From the NCBI GenBank assembly GCA_945862235.1, contig CAMAYU010000009.1, forward strand, positions 1 to 64,000: a stretch of 64,000 nt of DNA. Direction: 5' to 3'. Below, one piece after another: positions 11,345-22,086 of the stretch. A program made the position numbers and the translations under genes. Each line of letters begins with the position of its first letter. The first letter of the stretch is position 1. Source of the DNA: Schlesneria paludicola DSM 18645. GTDB lineage: Bacteria > Planctomycetota > Planctomycetia > Planctomycetales > Planctomycetaceae. Under the pieces are notes generated by a model, which was not told the origin of the DNA, ran no database searches, and worked only from the letters and a program-made list of their open reading frames with translations.

Positions 11345-12043
11345 TTACGCCTCGCGAACCTCGACCGTCTGGACCCCTTCCAAACTTTGCAGCGACTTCA
11401 CCAGCGCGAGCGGGTCGGTCTGAGGCTTCAGTCGAACGTTGTATCTCAAGTCGAGCGACAAGCCTTGGCGAGCCGTCACGACTTGAGTCAGTCGGTGGCT
11501 CGATAGCTCGCGCTGAAAGAACTCGGTCAGCAGAGCGACCGGATCGCTCCCGGTGGCCAAGCGGATTTCGAGTCGATGCTCGATCGAGTCCGTTCCCAGC
11601 TTCGTTCCGTTTGTGGCGAGGCCGATCGCCACGAGAGCGACAATCGGAAGACCGATCAAACAGATGCCGAACTGTCCCGATCCGATTGCCATGCCGACCA
11701 CGACGGCGAAGATCACGAACGCGGTGTCGCGCGTGTCATCGACCACCGTGCGAAACCTCACGATCGACAAGGCACCGACCAAACTGAACGCCTTCGCCAC
11801 ACTATTGCCAATCACCAGCGCGGTCATCGCGACAAGAATCGTCAGCAACACCAAGGTCGCCGCGAGCGGCCAGACACTCACCGGCGCATGCCGTCGCGAG
11901 GCCATGCACGTCCCCGCCACGGCCAGTCCCGCCACGGCAGAGATCACCAGCCGCAGCGCGACCACGCTCCAAACCACGTCAGCACCATTCGTCAAATCGT
12001 TCAACAGCCAGTCGGGCATGGAGGGTCTCGGGAGGGGAGGCAT
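11345..12043 (-). CDS. DUF4956 family membrane protein
   Basis: A 232-residue integral membrane protein with about four N-terminal helices. It has the DUF4956 signature FSLVGALSIVRFRT followed by DDTRDTAFVIFAVVVGMAIG, and a soluble C-terminal domain of about 70 residues ending in TVEVREA. In other bacteria this family is often encoded beside CotH kinases and VTC-type polyphosphate polymerase domains. Here it is 132 nt from the CotH lipoprotein gene on the same strand, and no VTC gene is visible. A second ATG at 12019 is a possible start. Molecular function is unknown. Confidence 0.85.
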   Translation of the reverse strand: MPPLPRPSMPDWLLNDLTNGADVVWSVVALRLVISAVAGLAVAGTCMASRRHAPVSVWPLAATLVLLTILVAMTALVIGNSVAKAFSLVGALSIVRFRTVVDDTRDTAFVIFAVVVGMAIGSGQFGICLIGLPIVALVAIGLATNGTKLGTDSIEHRLEIRLATGSDPVALLTEFFQRELSSHRLTQVVTARQGLSLDLRYNVRLKPQTDPLALVKSLQSLEGVQTVEVREA

Positions 12044-12121
12044 GAGTCATTAGCAGGTAGTCATTTGGTCATTAGGAAGTAGGGTTAAGTCACGTCTACC
12101 TTTCGCTAAGGACTCAGGACT

Positions 12122-12919
12122 TCATTTCACCTCATCCCTCAGCGGCTTCCCGCCTTGGTACAGCTTGAGATGTTCGGCGAAGTCTTCGTTCTGCGGGTCG
12201 AGTTCCAGTGTTTTGGTCGCCCATTTGACGGCGGCTTTGAAATCACCCGCTTCGGCGTGAGCGGCGGCCAAGGTATCGAGGAACTCTTCGTGCTTGTAGC
12301 CGGTCTGTTCACAAGCGAGCGTGGCCAGTGTGATCGCCTGCTTGCCGTCGCGGAACTTGGAGTCTGGGCAAGTCGCGCGGAACCACGCGAGATTGTTGGC
12401 CGGGAGCGCTGCTTTGGGAGCCAGCTTGGTGGCGGCCGTGAAGTCGGCGAGAGCCTTGTCGAGATCACCTTTTTCAACGTGCAACCAGCCACGCGTAGTG
12501 AAGGCCATCGCGAACTGAGGGTCCAGCTTGATCGCGGCGGTCAGGTCCGCGAGGGCTTTGTCCGCCGCTTCGTTCTGGTTGAACAAGGCTGCACGCACGA
12601 ACAACCCGTACGGATCTGGCTTGGATCGTTCGATGAGGGACTTGCTGTACGCGATCGCTTCGTCGGAAGTCAGCATCTGATTTCGCTCGACCCAGCCTCG
12701 TCCTTTCGTCGTGTGAACCTGAAGTTTGGTTCCTTCGATCTCACGCATGAAACACGGGGCGAGAATTTCGAGCGCGGTGGCGGTCGTCTTCGCGTCGATC
12801 CGCACGACGGCCTCTTTCTTAGGAAACAATATCTGATCGGTCAGATCCTCGGCCGCCGACACGGCTGACGCGAAGAACACGAACGAACCACAGAGGACGG
12901 GCAACCAAGATCGACTCAC
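12122..12919 (-). CDS. exported TPR-repeat protein
   Basis: A 265-residue protein with an N-terminal signal peptide (WLPVLCGSFVFFASAVSAAE) and three to four tetratricopeptide repeats (ADKALADLTAAIKLDPQFAM, then GDLDKALADFTAATKLAPKA). GTG at 12919 is preferred because AAAGGA sits 7 nt upstream and the signal peptide starts there. The longer frame to 13063 only translates a dispersed palindrome. TPRs mediate protein binding; the partner is unknown. Confidence 0.8.
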   Translation of the reverse strand: MSRSWLPVLCGSFVFFASAVSAAEDLTDQILFPKKEAVVRIDAKTTATALEILAPCFMREIEGTKLQVHTTKGRGWVERNQMLTSDEAIAYSKSLIERSKPDPYGLFVRAALFNQNEAADKALADLTAAIKLDPQFAMAFTTRGWLHVEKGDLDKALADFTAATKLAPKAALPANNLAWFRATCPDSKFRDGKQAITLATLACEQTGYKHEEFLDTLAAAHAEAGDFKAAVKWATKTLELDPQNEDFAEHLKLYQGGKPLRDEVK

Positions 12920-13455
12920 GACGAATCCTTTCAAGTGAAGTGCGAAACCAATACCAACCCGAAGCGTGAGCGAGGAAGATCCAGTGTTGTTGACCGACTT
13001 CACTCGTCTCTCCTCGCTCACGCTTCGGGTTGGTGTGCGAGGTTTGTCGTGAATCTCACTCACTGCGTCAACGACTCAAGCTGATCCGCATCCGGTGACA
13101 CAGACGACGTACCCGCGGGGCCAGCGACTTGTTGGGTCTGCGAAACCTGTAGGGTGGGACCAGCGGCGTTTCGCCGCGCCGGCTCTCCATGATTTCTCGA
13201 TGTTTCCTGAATGGTGGGCCGACGCTCGAAGCGAGCGGGGCCTACCCTACGCTGAAAAAGGCGATGGACCTGACGTGCCTGCCGAGTGTCTTTCGTTTTC
13301 AACGGTCGCTTCTACAATGAGCCGCTCGTCGCAGGAGTCAGAGGCTAGGAGTCAGGAATCAGAACGACAAACCGTAAGCGGCGTCGCCTGATACCAGACT
13401 CCCGTCCTCTGACCCCTCCCCTTTCCTTCTGTCATGCCGGGAGTCATCCGCGTCC
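12920..13455. other. intergenic, about 535 nt, two palindromic elements
   Basis: No gene is seen. It holds the family A repeat (12953-13034) and, at about 13149-13255, a second inverted element with GTAGGGTGGGACC at one end and GGCCTACCCTAC at the other. It separates a minus-strand TPR gene from the plus-strand ettA gene, so divergent promoters should lie here. Confidence 0.6.
12953..13034. repeat. palindromic repeat, family A, copy 1
   Basis: Perfect 24-bp arms 12953-12976 and 13011-13034, core AACCCGAAGCGTGAGCGAGG. Further copies lie at 38791-38847, 47903-47997, 48805-48882 and 51705-51767, with a half copy inside a gene at 59455-59484. Confidence 0.9.
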
Positions 13456-15123
<1,668 letters not shown>

Positions 15124-15185
15124 CCCACGTCAGCCACTCGTGTGACCTGTCATCGCTTAATCTGGGGGGCTGCTTGTCGTTCGAG

Positions 15186-15238
15186 TAGCTCAGTCATGGA
15201 ATGACTGAGCTACGTAGTCCGGTCATGGAATGACCGGA
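15186..15238. repeat. two adjacent perfect hairpins between convergent genes
   Basis: TAGCTCAGTCAT and its complement (15186-15197, 15201-15212) and TCCGGTCAT and its complement (15218-15226, 15230-15238) each enclose a GGA loop. They sit between ettA and the convergent tolC-like gene and may end both transcripts. Confidence 0.75.
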
Positions 15239-15303
15239 ATTCTGATGGGTTATCAACCCCAAAACGAAGACCAGACGAGGCACGAGCCATGCGAGGCAGA
15301 GCT

Positions 15304-17025
15304 TCATTCGACGTTCGGATTGGACAAGAAACCGAACTCGGCGATGTCGAGGGCGAGTGCGGCGCGGTAGTCGGCCTGCGACTCGAAGTAGTGGAGCAGT
15401 GCCTCGATCTCGACGACGCGAGCATCGAACGTGGCCGCTTCGCGGAGATTGAGTAGAAGCAAGTCACTGTCTCCCTTCTCAAGCTTCACCGCCTCGAACC
15501 GTTCCATCTGCTCGTTGAGCTTCACGCTCTGTTGGGCCTTGTCGATCGAGCGATAGGCGGCCTCGATCGTGACCACCGCGTTCTGCACTTCAGTAGCGAT
15601 CTTGTTCTCGGCGAACTGGCGTTTGGTGGCGATCTGGACCAGTTTCCCTTCGACCGCTGCCATCTTGCCGAGCGCCTTGCGACGTTGCAGCGGGACGGAG
15701 AAGTTCAATCCTGCTTCCGATTGAAACGGCGTCTTCGATCCCTTCTTGTCGGTCTCACCACCGACATCCTTGGCCGACCAGAGGCTCGCGTCGAGTTCCG
15801 GGAGCGTCAGGTTCTGTGCCTGCTGGAGATCGACCTGCGCCATGCGGTGCTGGAAGTCGAGTTCCACCAATTCGGGCCGTCGCGCGATGGCTTCCGCCAC
15901 GTCCAGTGGCATTTTGTCCGCCGTCACGGCCGTCGCCGGAGGGAACCCGACGGGAAGCTGGTCATCGGCCGGAACAAGGGGCTGGCCATCAGATGTTCTC
16001 AGGAAGAGCGAGAGCTTGATGGCATAGGTCTTCAGCTTTCGTTCGGCCTCGATCAGCTTGACCTGTCGCGACAGGATCAGGCGATGGTTGTCGATGAGCA
16101 GCGATTCGGGGCGCGCTCCCGCTTTGACCTGCCCCTCAATCTGATCGTCTCGTTCTTCGGCCAGTGCAAGCAGTTCGCGCGAGATACGCAGATGAAGTCC
16201 TGCCGCCACCCAGTCCCCGTAGGCGTACGAGCCAGCGCGAATGAACTCGATGAGCTGAGCCTGAATGAACGGCTCGACCGCGTTGACGCCATACGTCGAT
16301 TTCCAGAGCGTCGCCCTTCGTTCGTCGATCGTGCGGTTCTGCATGAGTGGGATGCGAATCCCGGCTCCGAACTCACCGCCGTCGTTTGTTTCGCGGTTGC
16401 CATACCACGGTTCGAAGTTGCCACGACCGAGCTTGTAGCCGCCGAAGACCTCGCCCCCCCACATCGTCGGCTGCTCGAAGCCGACTCCGTTGCGATAGGA
16501 CTGATAGTAGCCGAGCGGCGTGTTGTTGGTGTCCGCCTTGAGCTTCAAGTCCCAAGCCCCTTCGGCCGAAAGTTGCTCGCCCGCAGCGATGTTTCGTCCG
16601 TAGAAGGCAATCTGAAGCAGTGGGTAGCTGGCGTAGATCGACTGTACGACCGTGTTGAGCTGTACCGGTTCGCTGATCGTGCCAGTGGCATCCACTGCGA
16701 GTGGCTGGAATGCCGCTGAGCCTTCGTCGTTCGGAGCCAACTTGATGGGAGCCTGTGCCGCATCGCGAGCGACTTGTTCGCCAGTCGTCTCGTCGTTCGC
16801 CGAGACCGGGATGATGTCGCTGCGAGACGATTGGCGTTCGCGATTCCTCTCTGGATCAGTGAGTGATGAGGACTTGGCGGAAGGTGTGCTGGAGACAGAA
16901 TTGGCTGCCACGCGGCTGCCATCAGTCCGCCGCGCCGGATCGTCCTTGGTCAGCACTGACCGCGTCGAACGACAGCTCGTCGCGATCAGTGGAATGAGCA
17001 ACAACAGGACGATGCGGTGGTTCAT
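15304..17025 (-). CDS. TolC-family outer membrane efflux lipoprotein
   Basis: From ATG at 17025 the 573-residue protein starts with a lipoprotein signal (LLLIPLIATSC) and then shows long helical segments typical of TolC-type channels (for example EERDDQIEGQVKAGARPESL and VELDFQHRMAQVDLQQAQN). It would form the outer-membrane exit duct of a tripartite secretion system. The start overlaps the stop of the upstream HlyD gene (TGATG), so the two are translationally coupled. The frame continues 95 codons further upstream, but that is HlyD sequence in another phase. Confidence 0.9.
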   Translation of the reverse strand: MNHRIVLLLLIPLIATSCRSTRSVLTKDDPARRTDGSRVAANSVSSTPSAKSSSLTDPERNRERQSSRSDIIPVSANDETTGEQVARDAAQAPIKLAPNDEGSAAFQPLAVDATGTISEPVQLNTVVQSIYASYPLLQIAFYGRNIAAGEQLSAEGAWDLKLKADTNNTPLGYYQSYRNGVGFEQPTMWGGEVFGGYKLGRGNFEPWYGNRETNDGGEFGAGIRIPLMQNRTIDERRATLWKSTYGVNAVEPFIQAQLIEFIRAGSYAYGDWVAAGLHLRISRELLALAEERDDQIEGQVKAGARPESLLIDNHRLILSRQVKLIEAERKLKTYAIKLSLFLRTSDGQPLVPADDQLPVGFPPATAVTADKMPLDVAEAIARRPELVELDFQHRMAQVDLQQAQNLTLPELDASLWSAKDVGGETDKKGSKTPFQSEAGLNFSVPLQRRKALGKMAAVEGKLVQIATKRQFAENKIATEVQNAVVTIEAAYRSIDKAQQSVKLNEQMERFEAVKLEKGDSDLLLLNLREAATFDARVVEIEALLHYFESQADYRAALALDIAEFGFLSNPNVE

Positions 17026-18425
17026 CACTTCTTGCCTCGTAACAATTTCTCGCCGTCTTTCTTGGGTTCGTCCATTGCGACGACCGGCGGGAAGCCGTTC
17101 ATCTGACGCCAGATTTCCCACCCCAACGGCACTTCGTTCAGCAACACCCAGCCGTTGGCTCGCACTCCCTGGCGAAGGATCATTTCGTTTGGCCACGGGG
17201 CTTCGTCGGGGTCGGGCAGAATGAGGACACGGAATTTTCCCTGTCCGTCGTCCGTGGAATCGACGACCGACACGATCCCGCCAAACGTCCCAACTGCTGC
17301 CGAAGGCCATCCCGAGAATTGCACGGCGGGCCAGCCTTCAAACTGCAAGCGGACCTTGCGCGGTCGCCCGGCGGGATCCTTCGATGAAACCAGCGGTGCA
17401 TCGTTGCCATCGACCTTGATGGCGACCGCCCGATCCGGTGACGAAGGGACCAGCTCCAGCAACGAGCTGCCCTGCGAAACGATCTGTCCTCCCTGAGAGA
17501 CCTTCAGCTTGAAGATGTAGCCGTCTTGCGGCGCAACGACCGGCTGCTTCTGCATCGTCAGTTTGGCGTTAATGTCGGCAATTTCCTTTTCCGTGGCAGC
17601 AAAGTCCCCCTTAGACTTTTCGTAAACGGCGGTCGAACTGTCGATCTTGGCCTGTGCCTCCCGCGTCTTCGCGACAAGTTCCGCCTTCTTCCCGACCAGT
17701 TCATTCGCGGCGGCCTTCACGTAGGAACGGGCCTGTTCGACCTTGGCGTTGGCTTCGTCGGCCTGCCTCACCGCCCGTTCCCAATCAAACTGCGAACCGA
17801 CTTTCTGGTCCAACAACTCTTTCCGTCGAACGCGATCCTTCTCTGACTGCTCCGCCGCCGCGAGTGCCCCTTTCAACCCTTCCTCTTCGGCCTTGAACTT
17901 CTGTTCGGCCACCTTGATGAACTCTCCTCCGGCCAAAATGATCTGTTCCTTCACGTCCTTGAAAGCCAGAACGTTCTCGAAGTAGGCGTTGACGATCGTG
18001 CGATCCGCCTCCAACTTCCGCTGTGTCGCAGCGAGTTGCAGACCCATCTGTGTCCGGATGTCGGTGTCGATCACTTCGATGTCGAAGAGTCTTTCACCCT
18101 CTTTCACCATTGCCCCTTCAATGAGCGTTGGCTGCCAATTGACGATCCGCCCCGAGATGGGAGCGTCCACATCCTGATGCCGCTGATTCGAGTCGAATGC
18201 GACGACCTGCCCCTTGCCAGCCGCCGTCTGCTGCCACGGGGCGGCGAACATGGCGATGAGCGACAGGATCAGCACAAACAACAACACGCGAGCGATCCGA
18301 CGCGCGAGAATGGATGAGTGCGTCAAACGGAGCGCCGGAAATGTTCGCTCCAAGGCGTAACGGTCGCTGGGCGTCAGGGCCACGGCGAGTGAAGGGGGTG
18401 CTGTGGATGAGTTCGATGATGTCAT
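17025..18425 (-). CDS. HlyD-family periplasmic adaptor subunit
   Basis: A 466-residue membrane fusion protein with one N-terminal transmembrane helix (RVLLFVLILSLIAMFAAPW), a biotinyl/lipoyl-like half motif (VDAPISGRIVNWQPTLIEGA), a long coiled coil (about residues 140-290) and the second lipoyl half (VVAPQDGYIFKLKVSQGGQI), followed by a beta domain. It bridges the inner-membrane exporter and the TolC channel. The order ABC, HlyD, TolC on one strand marks a type I secretion-like operon. The exported substrate is not apparent nearby. Confidence 0.92.
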   Translation of the reverse strand: MTSSNSSTAPPSLAVALTPSDRYALERTFPALRLTHSSILARRIARVLLFVLILSLIAMFAAPWQQTAAGKGQVVAFDSNQRHQDVDAPISGRIVNWQPTLIEGAMVKEGERLFDIEVIDTDIRTQMGLQLAATQRKLEADRTIVNAYFENVLAFKDVKEQIILAGGEFIKVAEQKFKAEEEGLKGALAAAEQSEKDRVRRKELLDQKVGSQFDWERAVRQADEANAKVEQARSYVKAAANELVGKKAELVAKTREAQAKIDSSTAVYEKSKGDFAATEKEIADINAKLTMQKQPVVAPQDGYIFKLKVSQGGQIVSQGSSLLELVPSSPDRAVAIKVDGNDAPLVSSKDPAGRPRKVRLQFEGWPAVQFSGWPSAAVGTFGGIVSVVDSTDDGQGKFRVLILPDPDEAPWPNEMILRQGVRANGWVLLNEVPLGWEIWRQMNGFPPVVAMDEPKKDGEKLLRGKK

Positions 18426-18474
18426 GTCTGTTCCGTTTCTGTTCCGACCAATTTGCGTGCGATCTCACGCCGTT

Positions 18475-18545
18475 CCGTAGGGTAAGCGTCTCGCTTGCCC
18501 GTCAGTGCTGTTGAAACCCGGGCAAGCGAGACGCTTACCCTACGG
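18475..18545. repeat. palindromic repeat, family B, copy 1
   Basis: Perfect 26-bp arms 18475-18500 and 18520-18545, core GTAGGGTAAGCGTCTCGCTT. It lies between the ABC exporter and HlyD genes of one operon. Other copies: 37149-37226, 51614-51683, 63259-63404. Confidence 0.9.
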
Positions 18546-18559
18546 TTTTCAACGGGCGA

Positions 18560-20752
18560 CTACGTGTGCGACATCAGCTTTGCCGTTCGAGGAAATCGGG
18601 TGGCCAAGTCGAGCCGTCCTGTCAGGATCAGCAACGTTCCTGTGATGGAGTGTGACTGCAAATTCGAGAGAAGTGGATCGAGCAAGTCGGTGGGAAGTCG
18701 ATCCAGCAAACCGTCAATCACGAGCAGTTTCGGTTGCCCCGCGATGGCGCGAGCGATCATCAGGCGAACCTGCTGCGAATCTGAGAGAGGTGCGCCGTCG
18801 CTGACCAACATGGTCCCCAGCCCCTGCGGCAGCGCGGCGACTTCATCGTGAAGCCTCACCGTCCGGAGGGCCTCGCGAATCACAGCTCCATCGACGTTGG
18901 CGCGGCCGAGATGAATGTTCTCTTCAATACTCCCCGCCAGAATCTCAACGTTGCGGATCAGCGCCACATGACGCCTCAACACGTCCGGCGACAGTTCGCG
19001 AACATCACATCCGCCAAGCTGCACCGTTCCGCCGTCAGGAGCTTCCAACCCGAATAACATGTCGGCCAGTAGACTCTTCCCCGAGCCGCTCACTCCCCAC
19101 ACGGCGGTATGTTGACCCGACGCGATCAGCAGCGAAGTCGGCTCGTGTTGTGACTGCAGGGAATTTGCCGATTCACCAGACGACACGCTCACCTTGCTGA
19201 AGAGCGGCGACGTTGAGTGGTCCAGTGACCAGACGAATCGCGGGGAACGAATCTCCGCCAGTGGGGCATCGGCCAGCACACGGAGTGAATTTCCCCCCTG
19301 CTCCAACGGGATATCGGACAGATGTCCGAGCTTGTCCATCGCCGCCATCAGGTCGAAGAACGCTTCAATGTGCTTGGCGAGTTTCGCGAACGAACCGACG
19401 ATCATCGTCACGATCAACTCGGCCGCGACGAGTTGCCCGAGCGTCAGTTGTTCGTGCATCACCAGATAACCTCCCAGCCCGAGCAGCGTGGTGCTGGCCA
19501 GTGCCTGAATGACGAAGAGGCTCATGATCTGTCGCAACAACACTCGGAAGTGACTGCGCCGAGCGATCAGATAATCGGCGGTGAGCCGGTCGGCGCGAGC
19601 CAGCGCGAAGTCGGCGCCGCCCGCCAATCGGAAGGCCAACGGACAGCGAACGATATCTTCCAACCAAGCCAGAATGCGGTACTTCTCGATCGACTCGCGA
19701 ATGGCCGTCCGCGTTCCACCCCGTCCCATCACGAGGACCACAAACAACAGCAGGGCCAGCAACCACAGGTTGTAGCCGAGCAAAAACGGATGGTAGAACG
19801 CGAGCAATGTCATCCCGATGACCGTCGTCAGCACGACCGCCAAACCATCGACCAACAGTCCGGCAACGGCCTTCTGGACCGTGGCGATATCCAGAAAACG
19901 GTTGATCAACTCGGGGCCGTTCGTGTGGCGAAGCGACTGAAAGTCGGCACGCGGCAATCGCAGCGACAAGTCGGCCACAGTGCGAGCAAACAACCGTTGC
20001 TGAATCAATTCCACGACGAAGACGTTCAGCGTTTGCAGTGCTCCCATGAAGCCCAAGCATCCGAGCAACAGCAGCGACAACACGATGATCGGCTGATAGA
20101 GCGTTCCGAACGTCACCGTTCTGACCAGTTGTTGACCGGCAATCGGGACGGCAGTCGCCAACAACGCGATCACCAACCCGATCACGAACAACACTCCGAT
20201 GTCGCTCATCTCGGGACGCAGCATCTGCCAGAAGCGAGCCAACGGAGTCGGATGATGCCCGTGAGCATGATCCTCGTGTTGCAGACTCCCGGATCCGACG
20301 GCGATCCAGTGAATCGACTGTTGGCGGTTCCCCTTCGCGATCAGTTTGGCCAGTCGTCGCGGCGAAGTTTTCGTTCCCGCCGAATTCGAATCACTCCACT
20401 GAGCCACCACGTTTCCATGACGGTCTTTCGTCACGAGCAGGAAGCGCCGCGAATCGCCATGCCACGTGAGCAGGCTTACGCCCGATGCGACGAGGTCGAA
20501 GGCCGAGTTCGGCGTGGCCGTGAACTCATCGAACTTCAGACTGACCGCACGACCGGCATCCAAAAACCAACGCGCCCAATTCGCCTCGACCTCCCCCGGC
20601 GTCGCGGCCACCGCTTCGTTGATCGCTCGCCGCAGTTCCGTCTGCTCCACCGAGGCTCCGGTCAGATGTGCCAGCCGTTCAAAAGTTGCCGGTATCGACT
20701 CGTGCCCCGTGGCCGTCATCATGTCCGCCATGTTGCTGTTCTTTTCTCTCAT
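18560..20752 (-). CDS. ABC exporter (fused permease-ATPase) with degenerate ATPase motifs
   Basis: About 730 residues: an N-terminal soluble region of about 170, six transmembrane helices (from IGVLFVIGLVIALLATAVPI), then a nucleotide-binding domain. Walker A is intact (GVSGSGKS). The other motifs deviate: the Q-loop reads VALIRNVEIL without Gln, the signature is LSDSQ, Walker B is LLVIDGLLD with Gly where the catalytic Glu belongs, and the switch His is replaced (LLILTGRLD). It is type I secretion-like by position next to HlyD and TolC. The start may be 20752, 20731 or 20722. ATP hydrolysis by this domain is doubtful. Confidence 0.88.
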   Translation of the reverse strand: MREKNSNMADMMTATGHESIPATFERLAHLTGASVEQTELRRAINEAVAATPGEVEANWARWFLDAGRAVSLKFDEFTATPNSAFDLVASGVSLLTWHGDSRRFLLVTKDRHGNVVAQWSDSNSAGTKTSPRRLAKLIAKGNRQQSIHWIAVGSGSLQHEDHAHGHHPTPLARFWQMLRPEMSDIGVLFVIGLVIALLATAVPIAGQQLVRTVTFGTLYQPIIVLSLLLLGCLGFMGALQTLNVFVVELIQQRLFARTVADLSLRLPRADFQSLRHTNGPELINRFLDIATVQKAVAGLLVDGLAVVLTTVIGMTLLAFYHPFLLGYNLWLLALLLFVVLVMGRGGTRTAIRESIEKYRILAWLEDIVRCPLAFRLAGGADFALARADRLTADYLIARRSHFRVLLRQIMSLFVIQALASTTLLGLGGYLVMHEQLTLGQLVAAELIVTMIVGSFAKLAKHIEAFFDLMAAMDKLGHLSDIPLEQGGNSLRVLADAPLAEIRSPRFVWSLDHSTSPLFSKVSVSSGESANSLQSQHEPTSLLIASGQHTAVWGVSGSGKSLLADMLFGLEAPDGGTVQLGGCDVRELSPDVLRRHVALIRNVEILAGSIEENIHLGRANVDGAVIREALRTVRLHDEVAALPQGLGTMLVSDGAPLSDSQQVRLMIARAIAGQPKLLVIDGLLDRLPTDLLDPLLSNLQSHSITGTLLILTGRLDLATRFPRTAKLMSHT

Positions 20753-20806
20753 AGTGTCATCGTCGGGATGTTCCCGTTGCGAGCGGACCATCGACCATCG
20801 GCGAAA

Positions 20807-21790
20807 TCAACAGACGCAGCCCGCTTCTTGCTGAGAACCGGCATCACCCTCCGTAGGAATCGGCACGGCCGAGTCTTCCTCCTTCGGAACATTTCGCAAC
20901 GAAGCCACCACGGCACACAGAATGATTCCCAAAATCACACCCAGCGAAACGGTTGTCGGCACTTTCACAAAGTCGGCTGCAAGCATTTTTGTGCCCACGA
21001 ACACGAGGATGGCAGACAGTCCGTGATGAAGATAGACAAACCGAGGAAGCAGACCCGCCAAAGCGAAATAGAGCGACCTCATTCCGAGCATTGCCAGAGC
21101 GTTCGAGGTGTAAACCAGAAACGGGTCCAGCGTGACGGCCATGATCGCGGGGATCGAGTCGATGGCGAACACGACATCGGTCAGTTCCACGAACACCAGT
21201 ACCAACAACAGCGGTGTCACAGCCCATTTTCCGTCGATTTTGGTCAGGAAATGATCGGCGTGCCCCGTCGGAGACACTCGTAAACACCGTCGTGCCGCCC
21301 GCATGATCCAATTCGATTCGGGATCGAATGGAGCGTCCTTGGAGACCAGCATCTTGATGCCGCTGAAGATCAACAACGCGCCGAACACATACAACACCGC
21401 ATGAAACTGCTTGACGAGCGCCACTCCGGCAAAAATGAAAACGCCTCGCATCACAAGCGCGCCCAAAATTCCCCAGAACAGAACCTTGTGTTGATAGGCC
21501 GCAGGGACGCGGAAGGAGCCGAAGATCAGCGCGAAGACAAACACGTTGTCGATCGAAAGCGATTTTTCGATCACATAGCCCGTCAGAAACTGGAGCGATG
21601 CCTCGGAACCGCTCGTGAGGTAGATGCCGACATTGAAGAGCATCGCCAACACGATCCACGCGGCACTCCAACTGAGAGCCTCACGCAGCCCGACGGCATG
21701 CGATTTTCGATGAAACACACCCAAATCGAGCGCCAACATCCCGAACAGCAGGAGGTGGAACAGGGCCCAAGCCCACAGTGAGGTATCCAT
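20807..21790 (-). CDS. TerC family integral membrane protein (Alx-like)
   Basis: The 327-residue, roughly nine-helix protein has TerC hallmarks: SLSIDNVFVFALIFGSF with the buried Asp, and ELTDVVFAIDSIPAIMAVT. Members such as Alx and MeeF/YkoY act in manganese export and membrane-protein metalation. ATG at 21790 (MDTSLWAWALFHLLLFG) is the natural start; the longer reading to 21847 adds a polar leader without support. It lies upstream of the secretion operon on the same strand. A second TerC paralogue of another subtype is at 48001-48768. No yybP-ykoY riboswitch-like element is evident. Confidence 0.92.
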   Translation of the reverse strand: MDTSLWAWALFHLLLFGMLALDLGVFHRKSHAVGLREALSWSAAWIVLAMLFNVGIYLTSGSEASLQFLTGYVIEKSLSIDNVFVFALIFGSFRVPAAYQHKVLFWGILGALVMRGVFIFAGVALVKQFHAVLYVFGALLIFSGIKMLVSKDAPFDPESNWIMRAARRCLRVSPTGHADHFLTKIDGKWAVTPLLLVLVFVELTDVVFAIDSIPAIMAVTLDPFLVYTSNALAMLGMRSLYFALAGLLPRFVYLHHGLSAILVFVGTKMLAADFVKVPTTVSLGVILGIILCAVVASLRNVPKEEDSAVPIPTEGDAGSQQEAGCVC

Positions 21791-21854
21791 GAGGTTCTTT
21801 AGCGAAGTATTGAGATTGTTGAGTGAAAGATTTTGTGAGCAGCACAAGTCGAGA

Positions 21855-21920
21855 CATTTCCGAGCTGGTCGGCGTCAGCCCTGCATTCAATGAATCAGGC
21901 GACTGACGCCATCCCGATAA
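21855..21920. repeat. partial copy of the nested palindromic element
   Basis: ATTTCCGAGCTGGTCGGCGT matches the left terminus of the 2781-3000 element, followed by a degenerate second arm (GGCGACTGACGCC). It lies between the YugP-like and TerC genes. Confidence 0.6.
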
Positions 21921-22086
21921 GTTCGGGTCGCGCCAGCGATGAGTTTGCCGACCCTTGAACAGGACGATCGACATGGTTGTGGCGACTCCGTCCAGAGACC
22001 GAGAGGGTGTCTGGTTGCGTCTCGGACGGAGTCGCAGCACAACCGATGCCTGAGCGACAGTAGTGCCTGCCGCTCAAACGGGGGGA

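Noticed and set aside
12923-13063. N-terminal extension of the TPR protein (TRSVSEE ... SLTLRVG)
   Set aside because: These residues are a translated family A palindrome; GTG 12919 with AAAGGA and an immediate signal peptide is better.
15532-16719. 395-codon plus-strand frame
   Set aside because: Antisense to the TolC-family gene, which is coupled by TGATG to HlyD; the plus product has no family features.
19322-21283. 653-codon plus-strand frame spanning the ABC exporter and TerC genes
   Set aside because: It crosses two clear minus-strand genes and has shadow composition (Gln/His/Arg-rich) with no domain.
20807-22086. yybP-ykoY manganese riboswitch upstream of the TerC gene
   Set aside because: The upstream spacer holds a partial dispersed repeat, and I could not find the conserved riboswitch loops.
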